A stretch of 64,000 nucleotides of DNA. Source: Holothuria scabra (lineage: Eukaryota > Echinodermata > Holothuroidea > Aspidochirotida > Holothuriidae). The stretch lies in NCBI GenBank assembly GCA_037179385.1, contig CM074179.1, positions 3,410,001-3,474,000 of the forward strand, written 5' to 3'. Below the pieces are notes generated by a model. That model was not told the DNA's origin, searched no databases, and was given only the letters and a program-made list of their open reading frames with translations. Position numbers and translations under genes: made by a program. Position 1 is the stretch's first letter; every line of letters begins with the position of its first letter. Positions 55,552 to 64,000 of this stretch are shown piece after piece.

Positions 55552-56144
55552 CCCTTTACCGTTGTGCTCCAATCGGGGCATATTTGCGTGCCTTGGGAGT
55601 TGGCGGAAAAGCGGACGTAGCACGCCCCGCAGCAGCTTCCGTAGGCTATTTACCCCGTGACCTTAAACTATTGTCTCTCTCGTTATTGTGGCCGAATGTT
55701 CGGGTAGCTACTCGCAGTTTAGAGCCCCGCGTGAAACTGTAAAGATGGGCGACAGCCGCGCTCTCCGTCTGGGTCGAAAAGGACCTAAACAACGGTAAAG
55801 AGTTAATATAAGCCTGTGGAGTGTGTTAACTGCAAAGCTGACGCCACTGTCTCTGCGTGTGTGCACAGCCCCGTGGTGCAGATACTTAAGATCAACCCTT
55901 TACCGTTATGCTCCAATCGGGGCATATTTGCGCGTCTCGGTGGTGGGCGGAAAGGCGGATGTAGCACGCCCCCACAGCTTCCGTATGCTATTGACCCCGT
56001 GACCTTAAACTATTGTCTCTCTAGTTGTTGTGGCCGAATTTTCGGGTAGCTACTCCCAGTTTCGAGCCCCGCGTAAAACAGTAAAGATGGGCGACAGCCG
56101 CGCTCTCCGTCTGGGTCCAAAAGGACCGAAACAACGGAAAAGGG
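55552..56144 (+). mobile_element. Composite TTAA element: MITE-spacer-MITE
   Basis: Two direct copies of the 251-bp MITE, 55552-55802 and 55896-56144, separated by a 93-bp spacer (AACTGCAAAGCTGACGCCAC, GTGCAGATACTTAAG). Junctions: TTAT before the first copy, TTAA (55803-55806) after it, TCAA before the second, and TTAG after it, all near the TTAA target. The same spacer, inverted, links the MITE pieces at 5316-6002. No transposase frame; short frames in it are not genes. Confidence 0.85.
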
Positions 56145-56730
56145 TTAGGGTCTTACCAAATCCAGTCGGTAGGTTTACAAATGTGTCGTTCAATTCTTAT
56201 ATCGACGCAATGGCTCTAGGCTGCTGATTCTTTCATGAAGTCTTGTCTATACATAGCCTGCTGTAAGCAGGCTATTGTTTGCGTTTCAACGACTACAATG
56301 AAAATTTAGAAATCTTACTTTCGCTACTATAAATAATACTATATGAGTCTTTCAACGGCTTTACTGCTGAGCAGTCGACGTTTCCAGTCAAGTTACATGC
56401 CATACCTACGGTATTCAATAGCCTGCCAACTTTTTGTCGAATCTCGTTTACCACCACCAAAAATGACTTCGACAAAAATTAAAATACCGAAGTATATCCC
56501 GCGCAACAGGTTATATATGACATCGAGCGAACGGCCTGGTACAAATTTTCCACGTACAAAAGCTAATTAGGTTGTTTGCAGTTCTTTTTATCAGTTGTAT
56601 GTACGAAAATATACTATTTATACTTGTTTCGTGCACCACGTGACCATCTCATGTTTACTAACTCGTCCCTCAAAATGCAGGATTCCAGTAAATGGAAACT
56701 GCGCGAAGGTTTGCGGACTCTGTATGGAAG
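56145..56730. other. No gene seen
   Basis: No domain in the short frames on either strand. Confidence 0.4.
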
Positions 56731-56963
56731 AATCCGATTAGCGCTTGTTTTTAGTGACTGTAGGCAGCCATTATTGAGGACCACCAGCCTTCAGTCGTCT
56801 TCATTTATGGTCTACGTGAATTTTAAATCCTCACATTAAATGAAGTTGAGAAAATTAACACACAAATTTGTGTACGACCATCCATGGAACAGGTAAAAGG
56901 AAGGAAATTTAAAGATTAAAGGTGATGGATCCCAGTAATGGCCGACCAAAATCAGACCATCAC
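56731..56963 (+). repeat. Dispersed repeat, partner at 12579-12816
   Basis: See the partner for shared words; a few small insertions and deletions distinguish the copies. Confidence 0.7.
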
Positions 56964-58540
56964 AATCTGTCCGGATTCGTCTATGTTATAATGTTTAGAG
57001 ACCTGGGTGTATTATGATATTGAGAGAGCGCCATCTTTAGGCTACTACAGAATCTGCTCCGCAGGCTAGTCTACACCAAGTTGAGCTGCTGAATTTTGTG
57101 CAATTTAAATCAAATCGTCCCTCTTGCTACACGCCATGTTCGCATTAAATCGTAGGTATGACGCAATTATGCATATTCATGAACTCCTAAGAGGAAGCGA
57201 CGCTCTGATTGGTTCCCTTAATTACTACCGATTTGTTAGTAGTTTTTTAAAGGTTTTAGTTAAGCAGTTTTTGCATAAAATGAACTAGGTTCAAGGCAAA
57301 GGTGATTCCAGGGGGTATAATACAGAGGAGGTAACAACCGATGTGTTTCCAGAGGGAGGGGGGAAGCGTTCAAAATTTCAGCTGGAAGACTCGACAGAGG
57401 CTATGCATCCTCCAGAGGGAGGTCTTATTCCTGTTAACTTCAATCAGCTCAACAGTCAGAAACACGGAGGGAACCAAAACATTCCTGTTGTTATGTGAGG
57501 AAGTGATATAATCTCTGAGGCCCTCAAAATGACTTTGAAATAAACATATGTTAACTTTATTTACTGATATCTCTAGAAATACATTTCCGATGATAATAGC
57601 GTATTTGATGATAGTAGCGTATTTGTGGGTTAGAGTCCAAAGGTTAATACAAATAGAACGACGATTTCTGGCACTGGAAAGCAAAGTTTAATGTCCAAAG
57701 TATTTTGTCCAAGACGGCCAATTGTTGCTCTGTAAGCAAAAGAATATTTAAGTGACGACACTTTGTTGGCGCTTTTCGTGATTTAAATGTAGTTATTCGT
57801 AACCTCAAACTGCAATTTTGCAAGTAGTATTTAGAAATTGTCTATCGTCACACGTCTTCGAATGATATCAAATTAAACAAGAAATACAGAGTAGATCATA
57901 CTTCACATTATATAATGAGCGTGTTTTGATTATACATTAGGGCCTTGTAGAATGTTTACCAATGTATGAACCAATAAACTGGGATTGTGTTTGGATAAAG
58001 ATGAGTTTTAACGAAGTTGTGGGAAAGGCAAGAAGTTAGCAGGTTCGGAGAATGGGAATCGTCTGGGTTGATTAGGAACTTTCTTTAAGAGATCGTTTAA
58101 AAGGAACTTTTTTGGTGACCGGGAGTTATATCACGCTGCGCCTTTGACAAGCACTGTCTAGATATTGGAGTATTAGATATAATCCACATATATATTTCAT
58201 AAATGTATATAGTGTGTTGGTCATATACGGTAAAGCACGATGTACGGTATATGTACACAGGCTGGTAGTGGCCTGGTACAAGGATTGTTTCTTGGCGTAT
58301 GTGGCGGTGTGGTTATCACTAACTTTTTGTAAGGTTCTGTCGTAAAGGCATGGCTCTTGTAGGCCAACGTGGAAATGTGACAGTGTTGCACTCATGAGTG
58401 CAATCATGGAAGTAAGGGGCAACTAAGAAACGGGCATCTCCCGCTGTTTTGGCTGTAATTAATATGTTCAAGAGGAAGTTGTCTCAAAGGGTTGGACGTA
58501 CTCCAAGGAGTACAATCGTGTTTTCAGTCCATGACTTATC
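56964..58540. other. No gene seen; diverged repeat at 57400-57600
   Basis: The only recognisable component is the 57400-57600 relative of 49395-49600. Confidence 0.4.
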
Positions 58541-60035
58541 AAGGTATATGCCATACAGTCTGCTACTTGGCCATCAACATAGGTCACAGGCCAAGGAGAA
58601 TTTTCTTTTCCCTCACACGTTAAAAACCACAGACGTACATATCTTATTATAATTTTGGAAATCTGGACAAATGTCACCATATATTGACAACCTTAATGCT
58701 GGGAATGTGTTTTTTTTCACCAAAGAAAATACTTCAGGAACTTTCTTGCTAAACCTCATCTGGAAATGGCAGTTTGTGACGGTATTTGTATCCAAACGTT
58801 CTGAGACGCTTCACCCCTAGTAATTCTTTCGCCCGCTTTAAATATTCTCCGCACAATTCACTGCCATTAAGTCCTGGATGCACAACACTGGTGGAAAAGT
58901 TGTCTTATTTTATGCAAGCAAGGGAAATGTCATAAAAGGAATTCACTCAAAGACTGAACAGATGTATTATACTTACAGTTAATGTACTTCTGAGCCAGGG
59001 GAAACTTCTTTTCTTGCAATTTCTTCAAAAATAATCATGCAACTCCAATCTTATAGCTACCCAATCCTTATTTTGACGTTCTATGTATGTCAAATGGCTT
59101 TAGCAGCCAAAGATGGCATTTTCCAGACTGGTAACTAGAGACAAAGCAGTCGTAACTTTGCACTTTCGTTTGAAATAAAATTTTCACTTCAATAGAAAAA
59201 AATCAGAATTAATGAAGTTGTCAATATTATGTGATTGCCCAAATTCACGGCTACAAATGAATTTTTCTTGTGACGCCTTTCGAAATAAATTCAAGCTCAT
59301 CCACCCCAGAACACGCCTCTTACACCTTTGGCAGAAAATTGATAGAATGGAAGAGAACGGAAATATATGTCTTTATTGAAGATCAATCTGTTTAATTTCA
59401 TATGGGCAAAACTGAGGCTGAATTTGGTTGAGGCTTTACTTTAAAAATGGATTTTTTTTTATTATTTTTTTTTCCCGAAATGTTTGTAAATTTGGAGATT
59501 ATGTTGGATAATACTCCTATTGTTGAAAGAAAAATTGGGAATTTTGAAATTTTTCTTGAAAACTATTGCATTTGAGTAAGCAAAGTCAAGAAAATAATCA
59601 AGGATGGGATGGATTTAGGGAGGCTTCCTCCCCATACTCCGTTTCCCTCATTCACTCAAATATTTCTGGATCCGAAATTGAGAGAGAAGATCTAAAGGTG
59701 GGAACGAGTTACCTTTTATAGGCAGGGAGGGACATTATATTTACAACTCTGCAGACTGCATTTTCACATAATATTGTTAGGTATATTAACTGTCGGTGCG
59801 CGACTTGGCGAAGAAAAGTCAAATTGTGCTGATCAAAACTACTTTGCCCAAGATGTGGTACTCTATGCTTGATACCTTTCATTTATGATAAGAACAGAGG
59901 GGGAAAATCCGGATCACAAACCCGTCTGGAACAGTAAAGGGCATTTGAGGGCTAGAACCCCTCCTCTTGGCTTGCAGTGGCACCTCTGCTCCGTGGGATT
60001 AGCCAGACCTCTGTGCGAATGTTTGAGAGAATTAA

Positions 60036-60286
60036 CCATTTACCGTTGTGCTCCGATCGGGGCATATTTGCGCGCCTCGGGAGTGGGCGGAAAAGCGGAC
60101 GTAGCCCGCCCCGCATCGGCTTCCGTAGGCCATTGACCCCGTGACCTTAAACTATTGTCTCTCTCGCTGTTGTGGCCGAATTTTCGGGTAGCTACTCGCA
60201 GCTTCGAGCTCCGCGTGAAACAGGAAAGGTGTGTGACAGCCTAGCTCTCCGCATGGGTCCAAAAGGAACCAAACAACGGTAAAGGG
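60036..60286 (+). mobile_element. TTAA MITE, solo copy, 251 bp
   Basis: Flanked by TTAA at 60032-60035 and 60287-60290. Copy A has the empty site (GAGAGAATTAAG..TATTCGACC near 26380), so both the boundaries and the TTAA duplication are directly shown. Left end CCATTTACCGTTGTG, right end CAACGGTAAAGGG. Confidence 0.95.
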
Positions 60287-61079
60287 TTAAGATATTCGAC
60301 CATTACGTCCATTGTGTTGGGCAAGACTATAAAGTAAAGCTGACGAATAAAATCTTTTTTGAGTTGCCCTAATGTAAAGCGAATTTTTGTAATGTCGATC
60401 ATTTTCCATAAAGTTTTATTGTGGCTATGATCTATGTTTTTCCTTTCGGGCTCGCTTTGGAGATTTCTGTTCGATGAAAACCATGCAATTTTTAAAACTC
60501 AAATGACTACCCGATTTTTTTCTCACATCCCTGCCCGGATCTTAAATCTCGTTGTTTCTTTTTTTCTTGAGGGGGGCAGAGGAGTATGTGTACCCCTCCC
60601 GACATAGCACGCCTGTGCCGAAGAACCTTCCGAAACTGTATAGTGAGACCTACACCCATTAGATATGACACACTTTTCCATGGCGATGCCATCGACCTCA
60701 GTGCACGAATAATAGAAACTAAGGAAAGGTTAGAAACAGGTTGCAAAACTGAAAGGCAAGGTTTTACTATGTTTTTTTTTGCAAGAAAGAAATTTTTATT
60801 GTCCTGAGCATGTGTAAACTACAAGCAAAACAAATGATGAAAGATAAATTAAATATCGGCAAGTAGTTACTTTTGTAATCATGTAAATTACAGTATGCTT
60901 ACGATAATAACATAAAGGAAAAAGAAATAGAAAATAAAACTTGGAAAGAAATAACGTCACTTCTTTTTTATCTATTTCATTTTTTCCTTAGAGGGAGAGC
61001 GTTATTTATATCCTGTTTTAACATGAAAAGCAAAAGATAAAAGAAGAAATAATATTTACAAGCATTTACTTTTTCTAAA

Positions 61080-61298
61080 ACCCTTCCAACCCTCTGACAA
61101 AGGACCGTTCGGTGAAACGAAACTTGACACTGTTTCCCGAAGAAGTTATCACGTCCACTGAAGGACAACACTAAAAGACCAACCTCACGGCCCTCAGACC
61201 ATTTACATTTTTGGTCTGTCATGTATGGCTCCATTCTAGACTGGATGAAAAGAACAGATAAAACACATGATCTTAGCCAAAAGGCCTAGAGGCGAGAA
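61080..61298 (-). mobile_element. U2 snRNA-headed SINE, copy in repeat B
   Basis: On the minus strand: TTTCTCGCC, GGCCTTTTGGCTAAGATCAT, ATCTGTTCTT, then the body to GTCCTTTGTCAGAGGGTTGG near 61085. It is at the same place as the copy in repeat A, so it predates the A/B split. Confidence 0.75.
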
Positions 61299-62564
61299 AC
61301 TTTAACTGCTGAGAAACCTTATCATCTTCGTGCACGCACAGCTAAAGCATTTTTTTAGCCAAAAGCTGAGAGGCGTTCGATTCTTTTGATTTTATTCAAA
61401 CTTTTTACATTAAGATGAACAACATAAAAATATTAATAATTGAAATTAACATCAAAATTAAAATTAAGCATTTACGGTTTTTTTTTTCTTCCTGGCAGAA
61501 AAACTCTAGTTGCGCGCCTTTTCGGTATGGCAATTATACATATATCAACTCAATAACACTTGTGCGTTGTTATGAACAAATGAGAATGTAATTTTCTTCA
61601 TAATATTTCAATTTTTCCTTCTTTCTGTTTTATTGTACATTTAAGAAATATGATTTTCTGCAAAAAAATAACTATTCCCAGGTTCACTTTATTTCTATAA
61701 GACCTGAATTAAGTGATAAACACAAATTACTTTTGAAAATTTGGAATGATCCATTAGAATGAAAGGTATATAAATCTCGTGTTCCAATACAACTTCGCAT
61801 CATTTTAATCATATACTTTTTTTTTAAATTCCCCAAATGTTTAGTTAAAAACCATTAAAATTAAACTACGCAGGACCTAAATTTTCTGAAGCAAGAAAAG
61901 TAAATATCCTCAATGGAATTATATTTTGAAAATTGATGATGGGCGAAACATATAAGGCCAGCCCAGCTTTAGCCAGGCTATAGCCCATTTAAACAAAATA
62001 AACCTCGATGATGAACTTAATTTCAAATACACATGCCTACCTTTGAGTGAAATATCATGGGTACATGAATGGGGTTACGGTCAACTCGGCCCCTGAGACA
62101 ACTCGGCCCGGTCATCTCGGCCCCTAAACAACTCGGCCACCGAGACATCTCGGCCCCTGGACAACTCGGCCCCTCAGACAACTGGGCTAACATTGGATAA
62201 GCACTACCCTGGTATTAACCTTAAGAAACACAAGTATTTTCTTGCTTAGTAGTACTTAACTATTGTATATTCAACGTGCTGTAACTTGAAACAAAGTTTT
62301 TTCTCTTGTGAACTATTTCACATTTGAAGAGGAAAAATGTTGTCGCATGATTCTCACTTGAACAGTCAATCAAGTAAAAGAAGGGTAGAAGGCGCACCAT
62401 CTGACATTATCATATAGTCAATGAACCTTGCACATTATTTAGGAAAGGTCCCAAATCAACTTGCGGATTTCAAGCCGAAGATATATTAGGCTTTTTCATG
62501 AACTTAAAGGAAGCCAGGGTTGAATTTAACGAGATTGGCCATTAGTATGACCAAGCTTCCAGAA

Positions 62565-63006
62565 GAATGCTATTACGTCCATTGAAGGACAGAGAGTACG
62601 TGACCAACGTCAGGGCCCAGGGGCGCAAATCCCCAAAGCCCCAAAGGACTCCTAGTGGGATCCAGGGGCAAAGCCCCTTTGGGGGTCCAGGGGGCGAAGC
62701 CCCTCAGAAGCCCTTGTGTTCTAGAGTTTCCGAAGCTTCAGAAAAACTGTTTTCGATCGAAAAAAAAACCGAAAAAGGTGACCATATTTTTAGGTCAACT
62801 CAAATTTTTGGGGGGCCAGATAACGATTTGGCCCCCCCGCTTTTTCACTTGAGGGGGAGAAGGCCCCCTTGCCCCCCGGGATTTGCGCCCCTGTAAGGGC
62901 CCTTTAGACCATTTACATGATTGTACTGTTTTTATGGCTCTATTCTAGACTGGGTGAAAAGAACAGATACTACGCACGAACTTAGCCAAAACGCGAAGAA
63001 TCGATT
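62565..63006 (-). mobile_element. U2 snRNA-headed SINE, split by a hAT MITE
   Basis: This copy has the best U2 head: on the minus strand from 63006, ATCGATTCTTCGCG, TTTTGGCTAAG and GTAGTATCTGTTCTT, against U2's ATCGCTTCTCGGCC and GTAGTATCTGTTCTT. The body follows (TAGAATAGAGCCAT, ATGTAAATGGTCT), then the insertion 62618-62893, then GTTGGTCACGTA and GTCCTTCAATGGACGTAATA. Confidence 0.78.
62618..62893. mobile_element. hAT-type MITE, 276 bp
   Basis: Ends CAGGGGCGCAAATCCC and its exact complement; flanking 8-mers TCAGGGCC (62610-62617) and TAAGGGCC (62894-62901). CAGGGGCG-type ends plus an 8-bp duplication are the hAT pattern. The interior carries CAGGGGCAAAGCCCC and GGGGGCGAAGCCCC words, related to 47147-47300. 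Confidence 0.85.
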
Positions 63007-63833
63007 TTGTCAAATTAAAAAAAAATTATCAGAGTAAGATATGTGATTCATTTTCAAAAATTTTAACTTGTATTTTCGAAAGGAGGTTTACTTTGAGCAA
63101 TGTCTTTAAGCTGAAGGTTAGGCTGTGCAAATTTCCTCAAAATACAATCCAATCTCACAATACAGCATGTCAATAGTGGCGGAGATGTCTCGGTGGCCGA
63201 GTTGTCGAGGGGCCGAGATGTCCGGGCCCTGTTGTCTCAGGGGCCGAGTTGACCGGACACCCATGAATGTGGATCCAAGATGGGCCCCAGATGGGCCAAA
63301 CATATTGGGCCATCCCAGCTTTAGCCAGGCTATAGCCTATTAAAATAAAATAAATGTCGAAGATAACTTAATTTAAATACACATGCCTACCTTTAACCTA
63401 AACGCGCAAATGAAACAAAAAATTAACAATAGGAATTCTAGAAGAGTGAAAAGTTATTCAAACATGAATAAAACATTAGACCCCAGGTGGTTCCTGTTTG
63501 GTTTCCTCTAGTTTGGGAAACCCATCAATATCCCACCTCTAGCCCAATTACAAGATTTGGATTATTTTGATTTGCTGTTTTATTTTAAAAAAAGAAATTC
63601 AACCTTTAGTTTATTGTCAGAAACAGCAAAAACAAAATTCAGTTGACGGCCTCCCATTCCAAATTTAATACTCCAGGTGTCACATAAAGGTCGCAGTGCT
63701 AAACAAATGCACTTATCTTGTTAAAACGACAATCATTGAAGGGAAATATTGCGTTTGTTTTGCAAGAAATAATTATACTTGTTAAACTTATAGTTATTGA
63801 CAGAGGGTGATAGATTATGAAAACACAAACACG

Positions 63834-63853
63834 CACACACACACACACACACA
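63834..63853 (+). repeat. AC microsatellite
   Basis: About ten AC units inside repeat B. Copy A has an A-rich tract at the same position. Confidence 0.9.
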
Positions 63854-64000
63854 AAGAAAGTATGGCAGCCATCTTTTTAAGAAATATTAAGTTTCCCAAA
63901 GATAGAAGGTAAGTTGTTTGTTGCCTAAGAATGATTTGTTCACGCAGACCTTTAACATTTCAAATGATGCAACGTCCATAGCTCTTCTTGAGCATAGTAT

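Larger units (their letters stand above)
62072..63261. mobile_element. 1190-bp element with CAACTCGGCC-repeat termini
   Basis: The 8-bp direct repeat CATGAATG flanks it (62064-62071 and 63262-63269); repeat A has a single CATGAATG at the equivalent place (about 28325). Ends, read inward: GGGTTACGGTCAACTCGGCC and GGGTGTCCGGTCAACTCGGC. The terminal repeats extend for about 85 bp and are built of recurring ACAACTCGGCC or ACATCTCGGCC words. No transposase. An 8-bp duplication with GGG termini could fit Merlin; hAT and P elements also make 8-bp duplications. It contains a U2 SINE holding a hAT MITE. Confidence 0.9.
58565..63970 (+). repeat. 4-kb repeat, copy B, with two large insertions
   Basis: Matches copy A (24922-29012) in the same orientation, with homology perhaps from 58543. 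Relative to A it has a 251-bp TTAA MITE (60036-60286), a 1190-bp element (62072-63261) and a deletion removing parts of two of the 190-bp tandem units. A U2-headed SINE is shared with copy A. No coding capacity conserved between the copies. Confidence 0.88.

Overview
The window looks like a repeat-dense, gene-poor stretch of an animal nuclear genome. Spliceosomal introns, a Tx1/L1-type LINE, tRNA-derived and U2 snRNA-derived SINEs, and many TTAA-, hAT- and Harbinger-type DNA transposon relics all point to a metazoan. The galactose-3-O-sulfotransferase gene and the repeat style would suit a marine invertebrate deuterostome, perhaps an echinoderm. The sequence alone does not settle the species. 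No bacterial or organellar features were seen.

Only one protein gene looks intact. It is a minus-strand galactose-3-O-sulfotransferase-like gene with a large catalytic exon at 31612-32812 and an upstream signal-anchor exon at 35202-35353. Both splice sites and the intron phase (2) agree across a 2.4 kb intron that carries a 20-bp minisatellite. A second host-type gene, a Bcl-2 family member with BH1, BH2 and a tail anchor, lies at 10901-11524 on the minus strand. It keeps the family's intron just after the BH2 tryptophan but has two frameshifts and a stop. It sits between 160-bp inverted repeats.

Layout: 1-2.5 kb is diverged repeat. 2.5-9.2 kb is a dead Tx1/L1 LINE broken by a composite TTAA element (5.3-6.0 kb, which itself holds a palindromic insert) and by a 942-bp foldback element with a 10-bp target duplication. 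10.2-11.8 kb is the inverted-repeat unit around the Bcl-2 relic. 14.1-20.1 kb is a tandemly duplicated dead PIF/Harbinger element. 23.7-24.6 kb is a hAT transposase fragment next to a 22-bp minisatellite. 24.9-29.0 kb is copy A of a 4-kb repeat. 29.6-30.4 kb is an 801-bp inverted-repeat element. 31.0-36.2 kb holds the sulfotransferase and several SINEs. 36-45 kb is mostly unexplained single-copy-looking DNA. 45.5-47.7 kb is a hAT-like element with an internal satellite. 48-57 kb is mixed repeats plus a second TTAA composite (55.6-56.1 kb). 58.6-64.0 kb is copy B of the 4-kb repeat.

The most informative aspect is the nesting. Copies A and B act as natural empty and filled sites for two insertions: a 251-bp TTAA element, and a 1190-bp element with an 8-bp duplication that contains a U2-headed SINE, which in turn contains a 276-bp hAT MITE. 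This gives a relative insertion order and exact element boundaries from the sequence alone.
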